NCBI GenBank assembly: GCA_047638395.1
Contig: JBLIMV010000008.1
Coordinates: 1 to 64,000, forward strand
From: CAXBCP01 sp047638395
Lineage (GTDB): Bacteria > Pseudomonadota > Alphaproteobacteria > MPNO01 > UBA830
DNA: 64,000 nucleotides
Direction of reading: 5' to 3'
The notes below the pieces were generated by a model. The model was not told the origin of the DNA, searched no databases, and saw only the letters and a list, made by a program, of their open reading frames with translations. Positions within the stretch are counted from its first letter, which is position 1. The number at the start of each line of letters is the position of its first letter. Positions 25,002-33,855 of the stretch are shown one piece after another. Position numbers and translations under genes: made by a program.

Positions 25002-26021
25002 TTATTTGGCCATCAGGTGAGCCGGAATTTTCAGCCCGACTTCCTTGTAGTACTTCATCGCACCCGGATGCAGCGGCACCGGCAGACCCGCCATGGCTTT
25101 TTCGACAGCCATCGCCTTCGTCGCCTTGTGGATTGCCTGCAGGAACGGAAGGTTTTCGTAGATCGCCTTCGTCAGCTTGTAGACATGTTCCTCGGAAACA
25201 TCGGCATTCACGGCCAGGAAATTCGGCTGAGCGATCGTTTTGATGTCTTTTTTCTGGCCGGGATAGGTTCCTGCCGCAATGGTGAAAGGCACCCAGAGAC
25301 CGCGTCCTCCGTCCATTTTCTTACCTTCCTCGGCGGTAACGTCGAGGATGGTGAACTTGCCGGAATTGGCTGCCATCAGCTTGGTGATCGCACCGGTGGG
25401 TGGGCCTGCGCCAAGGCCGGCACCCATCGCCTTGCCGTCAGCCATTGCATCGGCACTGGGACCAAAGCCCGCGTAGATCGGCTTATAGTCTTTCTCGATA
25501 TCGACACCGAGCCCCTTCAGCAGAACCCGGTTCGAACCGATCGTGCCGGAGTTCTTCTTGCCCATGGCCATGGACTGGCCCTTCATCGCGACCATGTCGG
25601 ACGCAGTGCCGGATTTCACGAATTTATTGGCAATGACGAACTGCTCGACATTCTGCCAAAGCATCGTGACGGCGCGCACATTCGGCTGCGGCGCGGAAAC
25701 CGGACCGGTTCCTGTTGCCGCATACGAACCAAACAGGCCCTGAACGATGGCAAACTGTGCCGTACCCGCGCCAAGCGCCTGGATATTCGCGCCGGAGCCG
25801 GCTGAATTAACGGCGGTAAGGCTGAACTTCTGCTTCGGCAGCAATTTGATCTTGCTGAGCGTCGCGATAGCCGTGCCAACCGGATGGTACGTACCGCCGG
25901 TCGACGCCGTATTCAGAACGTAATTCGCGTCGGCAGCGATGGCCGAAGCCTGTCCGCCAACCAGTGCGGCAACGGCCAGTCCCGTGACGCCGGTTGCCTT
26001 CAAAAGTCGTGAGTATTTCAT
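25002..26021 (-). CDS. TAXI-family TRAP solute-binding protein
   Basis: This 339-residue periplasmic protein has a signal peptide (LLKATGVTGLAVAALVGG, cleavage near AIAA). The TAXI signature follows: NYVLNTASTGGTYHPVGTAIA, AVNSAGSGANIQALGAG and AQFAIVQG. The start has a strong AGGAGG. It captures the ligand for the fused permease downstream. TAXI proteins are little characterised; glutamate, 2-oxoglutarate and aromatic or sulfonated ligands have been suggested. The convergent LLM/hydrolase operon is a candidate consumer of the ligand. Confidence 0.92.
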   Translation of the reverse strand: MKYSRLLKATGVTGLAVAALVGGQASAIAADANYVLNTASTGGTYHPVGTAIATLSKIKLLPKQKFSLTAVNSAGSGANIQALGAGTAQFAIVQGLFGSYAATGTGPVSAPQPNVRAVTMLWQNVEQFVIANKFVKSGTASDMVAMKGQSMAMGKKNSGTIGSNRVLLKGLGVDIEKDYKPIYAGFGPSADAMADGKAMGAGLGAGPPTGAITKLMAANSGKFTILDVTAEEGKKMDGGRGLWVPFTIAAGTYPGQKKDIKTIAQPNFLAVNADVSEEHVYKLTKAIYENLPFLQAIHKATKAMAVEKAMAGLPVPLHPGAMKYYKEVGLKIPAHLMAK

Positions 26022-26153
26022 AGTGTCCTCCTGTTGGGATAAGTGCGAGATTTATTGGTTTTATTGGATCATACACGATCAAGTACGGCTGTCAGCGGAA
26101 TATACGTCTAGAAACCGTTTCCGGATGACGTCTCCGTGAGCATTTTTATTCTG

Positions 26154-26876
26154 TTACCAGCGTTCGACCGACGGACGGATATCCATTTCGAAGGTCCAGG
26201 CATCCCGCGGTTGTGCGTGCATTGCCCAATATGCGTCCGCGATATGCTCGGGATTAAGCATGCCGCCTGCCGGGAGCGCATCGACCTCGTCAGGAAACTT
26301 GCCTCTGACGGCGTCGGAATCGATCATCCCGTCGATGATTATGTGACCGACGTGAATCCCGTCGGGTCCCAGTTCACGCGCCATCGATTGTGCAAGCGCG
26401 CGCAAAGCATGTTTTGCCCCGGCAAAAGAGGCAAAGTTCGCGCCGCCGCGCACACTTGCCGTCGCCCCGGTGAAGATAATCGTCCCCCGCCCCCGTGACG
26501 CCATGCGCCGGGCCGCTTCCCGGCCGGTCAGGAAACCCGCAAAAGCGGCACTTTCCCATACCTGGCGATAGATCTTGCTCGTCATATCGAGAATGGAAGA
26601 CCGGTGCTGTGCCCCGGTATTGAAAACGAATGCCTCAACGGGACCGATCTCATCTTCGACCCTGTCGAACAATTCGATAACGGCGTCCTCATCGCGCGCG
26701 TCACAGGGAATTCCCTCCGCCTGACCGCCATCGGCTTCTATCTCTGCGACCAGTTCACCAAGCGGCATAATCTTGCGGCGAGACGGCACCGCGACCAATC
26801 CTTCGCGGGCAAAGCGTTTTGCGATCGCCCCACCGAGGGCATCGCCCGCCCCCATAATTACAGCTGCACCTGGCAT
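26154..26876 (-). CDS. SDR-family protein with Phe in place of catalytic Tyr
   Basis: This 240-residue Rossmann protein has MGAGDALGGAIAKRFA (cofactor loop), CDARDEDAV and FNTGAQ in the NNAG place. The catalytic Y-x3-K reads F151-A-G-A-K155. The Lys remains but the Tyr is missing, so normal hydride-transfer catalysis may be lost or altered. A group of SDRs with this change exists. It is the last gene of the dioxygenase operon, seven bases after the RHD beta subunit, with GAGGG before its ATG. Confidence 0.8.
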   Translation of the reverse strand: MPGAAVIMGAGDALGGAIAKRFAREGLVAVPSRRKIMPLGELVAEIEADGGQAEGIPCDARDEDAVIELFDRVEDEIGPVEAFVFNTGAQHRSSILDMTSKIYRQVWESAAFAGFLTGREAARRMASRGRGTIIFTGATASVRGGANFASFAGAKHALRALAQSMARELGPDGIHVGHIIIDGMIDSDAVRGKFPDEVDALPAGGMLNPEHIADAYWAMHAQPRDAWTFEMDIRPSVERW

Positions 26877-26883
26877 GGCGCCC

Positions 26884-27366
26884 TCAGAACGGAATCACGA
26901 TACCGCCCATGGGCGCATCGCAATTCAACAGATTGACGCGTTTCTGAACGATCCTGAAGCTCTCTCCGTCCGGGACGAGCTGATGAACATAGCTGCCGGC
27001 GAACCATCGTTGCTGATCGTTCTGAATTTCAGTCAATGTAAAGTTCGACCGCGCGACCACCATGCCGTCATCACCGTCATCAACCATCACATTGCCGATC
27101 ACGCGGCTGGTACGCGCCTGCGGCTGATCCGCGAAATTATCCGGATGCCTTAGACGCCGCACCCGAACATCGATCAACTGGCGATCTTCGTAAGCGATGG
27201 AAACTTCGCCGAGCGGGTCCGTCTGTCCCGGCGTTGCGGGAATCCAATAGATCCCGTCATCGGCAAACAGCGCCATCCAGGATTCGAATTCACGGTCGTC
27301 CAGCAAGCGGGCTTCGTGAAAGAGAAATTCCTCTACCCGGCGGACAAAAACGAGGTCGCTGGTCAT
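26884..27366 (-). CDS. Ring-hydroxylating dioxygenase beta subunit (orphan)
   Basis: This 160-residue protein of the NTF2-like fold is typical of RHD small subunits: VEEFLFHEARLLDDREFESWMALFADDGIYWIP, AYEDRQLIDVRVRRL, RTSRVIGNV, and WFAGSYVHQLV (quoted in parts). Beta subunits stabilise an alpha3-beta3 oxygenase and need a Rieske alpha partner. No two-subunit-type alpha is in the window; the Rieske protein at 5404 is the VanA type. Here it sits in a tight operon between the cysteine hydrolase (six bases upstream) and an SDR. Confidence 0.85.
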   Translation of the reverse strand: MTSDLVFVRRVEEFLFHEARLLDDREFESWMALFADDGIYWIPATPGQTDPLGEVSIAYEDRQLIDVRVRRLRHPDNFADQPQARTSRVIGNVMVDDGDDGMVVARSNFTLTEIQNDQQRWFAGSYVHQLVPDGESFRIVQKRVNLLNCDAPMGGIVIPF

Positions 27367-27372
27367 CCTGGC

Positions 27373-28065
27373 CTAGTTCTGCCGGTTTTGCAGGAGTGAG
27401 ATTGTCTCATCTGCCGTCATCACATCGCCAAACTGCTGAATGACGTTCTCCAGCGCGGAGCGATGCTCTTCGTCGGACAGGGCGGCGTTGCAGTCTTCGA
27501 CCATCACCACATTGTAGTCGAGCTGCATTGCATCTCGGGTCGTACTTTCACAGCAGATATTGGTTTTGGTCCCACCGATAAGCACGTTCTCGATACCCAT
27601 GCTCGACAGCATGCTCTGCAGCATGGAGGAGCCGGGGGTCAAGACGGAGTAGCGGTTCTTGCGAACATGCAGATCGCCCTCTTCCACTTCCAGGTCCTGC
27701 CATATCTGCTCACCGGGGCTGTTCGGTTTCAGTGCCTCAATGGTCCGCTGCTGAACATCCTCGGCCACAAAATTTCGGATAAAATGCTCCCAGTCACTTT
27801 TGCCGTTATGTGAAACCGTGGCGCTCGTCACCCAGATCACCAGCCCGCCCAGTTCGCGCAATTCCCTGTTCAGGCGGTTGATCGGCTCACAAATGCCGCG
27901 GGAAGCCGGTACTTCTGCCGGTGACCCGGGCTCGCAGAACATGTTCTGCATATCGATAATCACGAACGCCGTCTTTTTGGGATCGAGCGTATCGAAAAGA
28001 TGATGACGGCCACGGCGTGCCAGAACCCGGTCGATTATTTCCTGGCGAACAGTAACCTGATGCAT
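27373..28065 (-). CDS. Isochorismatase-like cysteine hydrolase
   Basis: This 230-residue enzyme has the Asp-Lys-Cys triad: D in VIIDMQNMFCEPGSP, Lys in HVRKNRYS and Cys in TKTNICCESTTRDA. The cis-peptide region is GGTKTNICCE. The family hydrolyses amides and carbamoyl groups (N-carbamoylsarcosine amidase, ureidoacrylate amidohydrolase, nicotinamidase) or isochorismate. It sits 12 bases downstream of the intradiol dioxygenase. A substrate with an amide on an aromatic product is plausible but not shown. Confidence 0.85.
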   Translation of the reverse strand: MHQVTVRQEIIDRVLARRGRHHLFDTLDPKKTAFVIIDMQNMFCEPGSPAEVPASRGICEPINRLNRELRELGGLVIWVTSATVSHNGKSDWEHFIRNFVAEDVQQRTIEALKPNSPGEQIWQDLEVEEGDLHVRKNRYSVLTPGSSMLQSMLSSMGIENVLIGGTKTNICCESTTRDAMQLDYNVVMVEDCNAALSDEEHRSALENVIQQFGDVMTADETISLLQNRQN

Positions 28066-28077
28066 ATAGAGGTCTCT

Positions 28078-28980
28078 CTATTCGGCAGCCTGTGCAGACG
28101 CCTGAGGGTGAAGAACGATATCGTTCTCAATGTCGCAGAACGGCGCCCAGATGCCAACTTTTTCGGCTTCCTCTGCAGAGTCGTTCAGTTCCCACTTGAG
28201 CACCAAGGAGTCCTTCACACCAAACACCGCGTCATCGTCCAGATATTCATCCCCATCGATGAACAGTTCCGTCGTCAGGGTCTCGTATCCGACCGCTTCG
28301 ATACGGACATGCAGATGTGCCGGGCGCCAGACATTCCGATTGGCGTAGTTCAGCATAACGGCGACTGGTCCATCCAGCGGGATTGTGTAGGGAAGCGGCT
28401 TTGTCGTCGTGAAAGCAAACCGTCCGTCATCGCCGGTCATAATTCTGCAGCGCAGGTTGTATCCATTTTCCGGCTCCTGCACGTCGTATAGGCCGTTCGG
28501 AGCATTCTGCCAGAAATCGAGTGCGGCACCGGCAATCGGGTTGCCGGTGGCGTCGCGCACCATTCCACGAACGTAGCTCGGCACGCCGTCCTTGTTTCGC
28601 TCGCCGATCAGATCATCACCGTTCTCGATTACGGGAATTTCCCCAAGCTCACCCGCTTCCGCAATATAGAACGGGCCCAGAACCGAGTTCTCGGTCGCGC
28701 CATCGGGGCGACGGTTGTTAATCGTGTCGACCAATGACGAGACACCCAGGACATCCGACGTCAGAATAAACTCGCTGCGTTCCGGCGATGAGATATCGGC
28801 GCATTGATGAAGGTATTTAATCGCCGCCCCCCATTCCGCTTCCGTTATCTGCACTTCACGGACGAAGCCGTGCAGATGCTTGATCATCGCGTCCATGATC
28901 TCTTTAAACCGGGGGTCCGGATTCTTGGACCACGCGTTGAGGACGACATCGGTGGTGTTTTCTTCAGTCAGATTGCGCAT
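28078..28980 (-). CDS. Intradiol ring-cleavage dioxygenase (hydroxyquinol/catechol type)
   Basis: This 300-residue enzyme has an N-terminal helical domain (about 1-105) typical of catechol and hydroxyquinol 1,2-dioxygenases. The Fe(III) site follows: first Tyr in APNGLYDVQ, second Tyr in PLPYTIPLDGPV, and two His in RPAHLHVRI. ENSVLGPFYI is a family hallmark. Cleavage of hydroxyquinol would give maleylacetate, the substrate of the reductase encoded at 32682. Catechol remains possible. It is the first gene after the TRAP permease, with GGAGA before the ATG. Confidence 0.87.
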   Translation of the reverse strand: MRNLTEENTTDVVLNAWSKNPDPRFKEIMDAMIKHLHGFVREVQITEAEWGAAIKYLHQCADISSPERSEFILTSDVLGVSSLVDTINNRRPDGATENSVLGPFYIAEAGELGEIPVIENGDDLIGERNKDGVPSYVRGMVRDATGNPIAGAALDFWQNAPNGLYDVQEPENGYNLRCRIMTGDDGRFAFTTTKPLPYTIPLDGPVAVMLNYANRNVWRPAHLHVRIEAVGYETLTTELFIDGDEYLDDDAVFGVKDSLVLKWELNDSAEEAEKVGIWAPFCDIENDIVLHPQASAQAAE

Positions 28981-29031
28981 TTGTCTGTCTCCGGTCGAGC
29001 GGGTTGGCGTGCGAATTATTCAGGCGATCGC

Positions 29032-30357
29032 CTACAGCAGAGCGAGACTCAGCTCTGGCCAGGCAATGATCGCAAAGAGCACCAAAAGCATGATGACCGC
29101 GAACGGAAAGGCACCGGCAAATATGTCCGCCAGTTTGATCGTCGGATCGTTCAGTGTCGATTTAATAACGAAACAGGAAATACCGAGTGGAGGTGTCAGC
29201 AAGCCGATCTCGGCTGCGATCACCGTCACAATCCCGAACCAGACCAGATCAAGCCCGAGGGCCTCGATCGCCGGCAGGAAAAGCGGTGCCACAATCAGGA
29301 TCATGGATGCCGTGTCGATGATCGTCCCGAGCAGCAACAGCATCGGAACATAGATCATCATCAGCGCTAAAATACCGTAGCCCTGAGCGTCCAGCCAAGC
29401 CTGAAACAACGTCGGCAGTCCGGCAAAGCCAAGCATACGACTGTACATTGATGCGGCAACGATCAGGAACAGGATCGATGCGGTGATATGGCCAGTCTCG
29501 ACCAGGCAGTCCCAGAATCCGCGCCAACTGATCGCGCGCCGGAATATGGCAATCAGTAACGCAACCAGCGAACCCGCCGCGCCTGCCTCTACCGGCGTTA
29601 CAATGCCGCCATAAATCCCGCCCAGCACGACAAGCACCAGAAAGACAATCGGCGCCATCAGCCTTCCGACGTCGCGCCAGGACAGGTTCTGCCAGTCTTC
29701 CGTGCCCTCCTTGATTTCAACGACACCATGCCCGCCGACGAATTTGGGCCAGAACCGCGCCATGATCACAATCGCCAGCGCAAACGCGACCGCGAGAAGG
29801 ACACCCGGGATAATCCCGGCAAGGAACATCTGGCCGACGGACTGGTCGGCCGTGATCGCATAGATGATCAACATCGCGCTGGGCGGTATGATCATGCCGA
29901 GGACGGAAGAACCGGCAACCACGCCCACCGAAAACCGGGTCGTGTATCCGAATTTCCGCATCTCGGGGACAGAAACCCGCGCAAAGACTGAGGCCGATGC
30001 GATGGAAGAACCAGTAATGGCTGCAAAGACGGCATTGGCAGCAACGGTCGCGATACCAAGCCCACCGCGCACCTTGTAGAACACGAAATTGGCGACCTTA
30101 TAGACGTCGTTGCCGAGCCCCGCTTTGGACACGACAAGACCCATCATCGCGAAAAGCGGCACGGTCGCAAATACCTGATGCGACACTGTATCGGCGGCGG
30201 CAAGCGCCAGCATATTGATCGCGATGTCGACATTGTCGCGAATAATCCAGACACCGAGGAAAGATACGAGCCCGAGGGCCACCGGGATATAAAGACCGGC
30301 ATAGATCATCACGACGATCAGGACGACCGACCCGATGCCAATTTCGAAAGGTGTCAT
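29032..30357 (-). CDS. dctM: TRAP transporter large permease (DctM)
   Basis: This 441-residue protein of about 12 membrane spans starts at ATG 30357, overlapping the DctQ stop (ATGA). Family strings include GLGIATVAANAVFAAITGSS, VLGMIIPPSAMLIIYAI, TPVEAGAAGSLVALLIA and LGTIIDTASMILIVAPLFLP. It forms the ion-coupled channel with DctQ, supplied by the DctP protein encoded upstream. Downstream genes cleave aromatic rings, so an aromatic or cyclic carboxylate ligand is likely by context. Confidence 0.92.
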   Translation of the reverse strand: MTPFEIGIGSVVLIVVMIYAGLYIPVALGLVSFLGVWIIRDNVDIAINMLALAAADTVSHQVFATVPLFAMMGLVVSKAGLGNDVYKVANFVFYKVRGGLGIATVAANAVFAAITGSSIASASVFARVSVPEMRKFGYTTRFSVGVVAGSSVLGMIIPPSAMLIIYAITADQSVGQMFLAGIIPGVLLAVAFALAIVIMARFWPKFVGGHGVVEIKEGTEDWQNLSWRDVGRLMAPIVFLVLVVLGGIYGGIVTPVEAGAAGSLVALLIAIFRRAISWRGFWDCLVETGHITASILFLIVAASMYSRMLGFAGLPTLFQAWLDAQGYGILALMMIYVPMLLLLGTIIDTASMILIVAPLFLPAIEALGLDLVWFGIVTVIAAEIGLLTPPLGISCFVIKSTLNDPTIKLADIFAGAFPFAVIMLLVLFAIIAWPELSLALL

Positions 30358-30902
30358 CGCTGCGGCGCGCCTTTTGTGAATGCAAAAATCTGCGTTGCGG
30401 CAAGCTTCACAAACAATAGAAGCGTGATGAATGACCCAAGGATCAGAATAAAGATCATCGGCCATTTGGGTGCCGTAAAGACCCCTTCATTGCCGATATA
30501 GTCGTTCAGCGTCCACGCCTCGATCAAACTGGGCCATGTGCCATAAAGAATAAAAAACATGAACAACGCGCCGAGCAGATCAAAGAAGCTGCCCATGACG
30601 TATCCGACCTTTGGCCATTTGCGCTGAATAAGGCCGAAAAACCCGTCGGACCTAGTCAGGCGGCCAACACGCGTCGCATCGCCGAGCTGCAGAAAAACGA
30701 TCGCGATCATCGATATTTCGATCATCTCGATCACACCGTTGATCGGCGCATGTAAAACGTTGCGGCCAAAGACATCCGCGTTGATCAGGATCAGGATGGC
30801 CAGAATCCACAAGGTGCCGATCCCGTTGAGGAACTGCACCAGGCGGTCGAAAAAAAGCCCGGCCCCGCTGGTTTGCGGGGCCAGAATCGTTTGATCCGTC
30901 AT
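30354..30902 (-). CDS. dctQ: TRAP transporter small permease (DctQ)
   Basis: This 182-residue protein has four membrane spans. They lie at about residues 28-48, 62-80, 104-124 and 148-168. NADVFGRNVLHAPINGVIEMIE is the DctQ signature between spans one and two. It overlaps DctM by ATGA and follows DctP by 38 bases. It completes the QM membrane complex. Confidence 0.9.
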   Translation of the reverse strand: MTDQTILAPQTSGAGLFFDRLVQFLNGIGTLWILAILILINADVFGRNVLHAPINGVIEMIEISMIAIVFLQLGDATRVGRLTRSDGFFGLIQRKWPKVGYVMGSFFDLLGALFMFFILYGTWPSLIEAWTLNDYIGNEGVFTAPKWPMIFILILGSFITLLLFVKLAATQIFAFTKGAPQR

Positions 30903-30940
30903 AGGATTTTCCGGACTAGAATTTTAGCCGGCGACCAACG

Positions 30941-32008
30941 CTATTCTTTGTCCCAATGGCGCATGATCGGCTGATTGGCCGCGCGCATCTTGTCCATGTA
31001 CGCCGCGAGGATCTTTTTGCCGGGAATACCCTTGGCTTCAAGACCTTCCGCCCATTCCTTCGCAACGTTGGGCATGCTCTTGGCCCAGGCCGCGCGTTGT
31101 TCTGCCGTAAGAACGTTCACCGTTCCACCGGCTTTCACGAATGCAGCCTGTGCGCCCTTACCCTTGGCAAGCGCCTGCGTGGACATCTGATCACGATAAC
31201 CGATGGCGTTTGTCGCAATTGCCTGCTGAACTTCGGCCGGCAGCTTCTTCCAGCTATTGGCGTTCACTGTGATCGATTTCGAGCACGCAGCGCCGAGATC
31301 GGCTTTCAGCATATGCGGAGCAACTTCGACGATCTTGAACTGACCGACGGCTTCCGGCCACAACATGGCGCCGGAGACGACGCCGGTTTTGAGCTTGTTG
31401 TAGAACGACACCAGGCTTCCCGGCACGCCCGCCGCACCAAGCCCCTGCAAGTAACGAAGGTTGACGCCGGCACCGGCGATCTTCTTGCCCTTGAAATCGC
31501 TCAGGCTCTTGATCGGATCCTTGGTAAACATCTGATAGGAATCGAGGACGCAGCCATTTGTAAGATAGATCTGGTTGAATGGCTTCCACGCGGCTTTGAA
31601 CTGCGGAAACGTCTCAGCCATTTCGTCCATCGTGCGCGAGGACAGGACCGGGTCGGCCGACACAAACGGCGTCACAAAAGACAGGTTCTGCAGCGGCACA
31701 CGACCGGCGTGAAATACGGTCGTCACGACACCGATATCGCCAAGACCTTTCTGAATGCCTTCGAGCACATGCCGCGTCTTGGCGATCTGGCCAGACCACG
31801 CCTGGTTCCACTGGATCTTGTAGTTGCCCTTGACGGCCAGTTCCTTATTGATCGCAGGGATATAGAAATTGATGAATTCGCGAACCCAGGACGCTTTCGG
31901 CGGATAACCGTCGATTGCCGTCAGGTTGATTGTCTTCTGAGCCATGACCGGCGTCGCGAGCAACGCCGAAACCGCAGCAATAGTTGATGCCTTCGCAAGA
32001 ACGCGCAT
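30941..32008 (-). CDS. dctP: TRAP transporter solute-binding protein (DctP)
   Basis: This 355-residue periplasmic protein has a signal peptide ending near VMAQ (residues 1-23) and a strong GGGAGG site. It shows INLTAIDGYPPKASWVREF near the N-terminus, the hinge IKSLSDFKGKKIAGAGVNLRYLQGLGA, and LPAEVQQAI, all typical of DctP. The specificity-determining Arg region reads GAGVNLRYL rather than the common R-x-P, hinting at a ligand other than C4-dicarboxylates. It opens the operon dctPQM, intradiol dioxygenase, cysteine hydrolase, RHD beta, SDR. Confidence 0.9.
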   Translation of the reverse strand: MRVLAKASTIAAVSALLATPVMAQKTINLTAIDGYPPKASWVREFINFYIPAINKELAVKGNYKIQWNQAWSGQIAKTRHVLEGIQKGLGDIGVVTTVFHAGRVPLQNLSFVTPFVSADPVLSSRTMDEMAETFPQFKAAWKPFNQIYLTNGCVLDSYQMFTKDPIKSLSDFKGKKIAGAGVNLRYLQGLGAAGVPGSLVSFYNKLKTGVVSGAMLWPEAVGQFKIVEVAPHMLKADLGAACSKSITVNANSWKKLPAEVQQAIATNAIGYRDQMSTQALAKGKGAQAAFVKAGGTVNVLTAEQRAAWAKSMPNVAKEWAEGLEAKGIPGKKILAAYMDKMRAANQPIMRHWDKE

Positions 32009-32097
32009 GATTTATTCCTCCCTTATGTCACGTTTATCGAAATATTGACTCACCTTCGCATATATATCGATATTTACGCAAGGCGACTCTGGACACA

Positions 32098-32133
32098 TAA
32101 AAATGGCCGCATGCTGGTGTGCATGCGGCCATT
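32098..32133 (-). terminator. Rho-independent terminator after the OsmC gene
   Basis: AATGGCCGCATGC-TGGTGT-GCATGCGGCCATT: 13 perfect pairs at 32102-32133. The minus strand continues TTTTATG. It separates the OsmC gene from the TRAP operon promoter downstream, so these are distinct transcripts. Confidence 0.85.
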
Positions 32134-32155
32134 CAGGCGTATCAGCTGGGCAAAA

Positions 32156-32620
32156 TCAGCCCTTCGAGATATTCCAGTTCTCGGTGATTTCAGTCCCGGA
32201 TTCACGGATCACCTTGGCGATCGGGCAGAATTTCTGCAGGTCTACTTTGACTTTATCGAATTCAGCGGCATCGTGCGGCGATTTGATATTAACGTTCAAG
32301 ATCATCGACGGGAAAGGTACCTGAACCTCCTCGAGCAGCGAAACACCACGCCGGTCGAACTGTGCCTCTACATCGATATCCATGCCGTCGATTTTCATAT
32401 CGTAGCCATGAAGAATCTTGTTGGTGATGACATTTGTGCAGCCAATCAACGCCGCGACCATGGTTTCAGTTGGCGTCATGCCGAGGTTCGTGCCCCCGCG
32501 TTCCGTCGGTTCATCGATGACGCTTTCGACATCGCGCACGCTGACATCTGCACGTGAGTGATTTGGGCAGGTTGCCGTCATCTTCATCGTAACTTCGGTC
32601 TTTGCTTTTCCGTCAGCCAT
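32156..32620 (-). CDS. OsmC/Ohr-family protein
   Basis: This 154-residue protein is of the OsmC fold. The two redox Cys are in ALIGCTNVITNK and LQKFCPIAKVI, spaced as in peroxide-reducing members. TNLGMTPTETMVAAL is the family substrate-loop region. It likely reduces organic hydroperoxides in the cytosol, plausible protection for an operon region full of oxygenases. It begins with AGGGAG upstream and lies 61 bases after maleylacetate reductase; it is followed by a strong terminator. Confidence 0.87.
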   Translation of the reverse strand: MADGKAKTEVTMKMTATCPNHSRADVSVRDVESVIDEPTERGGTNLGMTPTETMVAALIGCTNVITNKILHGYDMKIDGMDIDVEAQFDRRGVSLLEEVQVPFPSMILNVNIKSPHDAAEFDKVKVDLQKFCPIAKVIRESGTEITENWNISKG

Positions 32621-32681
32621 TTGGCTTTCTCCCTTTGAGGTTCACAGGTTGTGGTATCGAATTATCAAAACTGATCGGCAA

Positions 32682-33740
32682 TCAACCGGGACGGTGGCCA
32701 TGAAAAGCCGCGTCGAGCAATGCCCGAACGCCTTCCCGGTCGACAGGTTGGGGATTGTAATAAGGCGATGCCGTTGCGATGTCAGCTGCCCGGTCGAGAT
32801 TCTTTTCATCGAGCCCCAGATCTTTTAGCGCCGTCGGGGCGCCAATTTTTTTAGCAAGGTCGAAAATCCCACTGGCGGCACTGTCAGCGTTGAGCGCCCG
32901 CGCGATGGCCTGCATCGCTTCGGGCGCTGCATCCCGATTGTAGTGGGTAGCATGGGGCAGGATGATCGTATGTGTTTCAGCATGCGGAAGCCGGAACGTC
33001 CCGCCAATTACGTGGCATAGCTTGTGATGGATGCCCATCGTCGCCGTTGCCAGGGCAAGACCGCACATAAAAGCACCGTAAAGCGCCTGGCCACGCGCAT
33101 CGTCACCAGCGCTGCCGTCACAGACCGATGGCAGACCAGACGCCATAGCGCGAATGCCCTCTTCGGCAATCATCGCCAGTACAGGGTTGCGGTTCTGCGC
33201 ATAGAGCGCCTCCACCGAATGTGCCATCGCATTGATGCCACTGGGCCCGGCCAGTCTTCCGGGCAGACCCCGGGTCAGATCCGGATCGTAAATTACCGTC
33301 TTTGGCACAACGCGCTTGTCGCGGCCGGTGGTCTTGCCGTCCCCTTCCGAGATGCCCCAGATATCCGTCATCTCCGAGCCGGCATAGGTCGATGGCACGG
33401 CAACCACAGGCAGGCCCGTTTCCAACGCGACACCCTTGGCGACGCCCAGCGCCGACCCGCCACCAATGGCAACGACACAATCGCAGCCATGCTGTCGGAC
33501 GGTTTCAAGGGCGTTTACGACGTGTTCGCGCGGCACATGCATTACCGCGCCGTCAATGCGCGCGGCGAACGCAGACCCCAGCGCGTCAATCGCGATATCG
33601 GCCACAGCGCGCTGAGAGCCTGTTGAAATAACAAGCACTGAACGCGCTTCAAGGCGTTCTATCTCGGCAGGCAGTTCCGAGACCTTGCCGGGGCCGAAAA
33701 CAATGCGGGCCTCAAAGGCCTGGTAATTAAAATCCAACAT
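32682..33740 (-). CDS. Maleylacetate reductase (iron-type alcohol dehydrogenase family)
   Basis: This 352-residue NAD(P)H enzyme reduces maleylacetate to 3-oxoadipate. IVFGPGKVSELPAEIERL, VAIGGGSALGVAKGVAL (cofactor loop), VPSTYAGSEMTDIWGI, GPSGINAMAHSVEALYA, HHKLCHVIGGTFRLPHAETHTIILPH and the short total length all fit the maleylacetate reductase branch (quoted in parts). Metal-site His residues of Fe-ADHs are in the HHKLCH and PHAETH regions. With the intradiol dioxygenase at 28078 it would complete the lower hydroxyquinol pathway. It is divergent from the YciI gene. Confidence 0.9.
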   Translation of the reverse strand: MLDFNYQAFEARIVFGPGKVSELPAEIERLEARSVLVISTGSQRAVADIAIDALGSAFAARIDGAVMHVPREHVVNALETVRQHGCDCVVAIGGGSALGVAKGVALETGLPVVAVPSTYAGSEMTDIWGISEGDGKTTGRDKRVVPKTVIYDPDLTRGLPGRLAGPSGINAMAHSVEALYAQNRNPVLAMIAEEGIRAMASGLPSVCDGSAGDDARGQALYGAFMCGLALATATMGIHHKLCHVIGGTFRLPHAETHTIILPHATHYNRDAAPEAMQAIARALNADSAASGIFDLAKKIGAPTALKDLGLDEKNLDRAADIATASPYYNPQPVDREGVRALLDAAFHGHRPG

Positions 33741-33789
33741 GGCGGCGAGTCATAATGCCGCCGACGCCGCGAAACAAGACACGGTGCCG

Positions 33790-33831
33790 CGAGGGTTTGT
33801 GCGCCCTCGATATAACAATTATAGAGAGGGC
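33790..33831. promoter_or_regulatory. Overlapping inverted repeats in a divergent promoter region
   Basis: CGAGGG (33790-33795), CCCTCG (33804-33809) and GAGGGC (33826-33831) can pair in two alternative ways: left with middle, or middle with right (GCCCTC/GAGGGC). They lie between maleylacetate reductase and the YciI gene. An operator or switchable leader is possible. No regulator gene is nearby. Confidence 0.4.
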
Positions 33832-33855
33832 CAACATAATCGAAGGAAACGTCAG

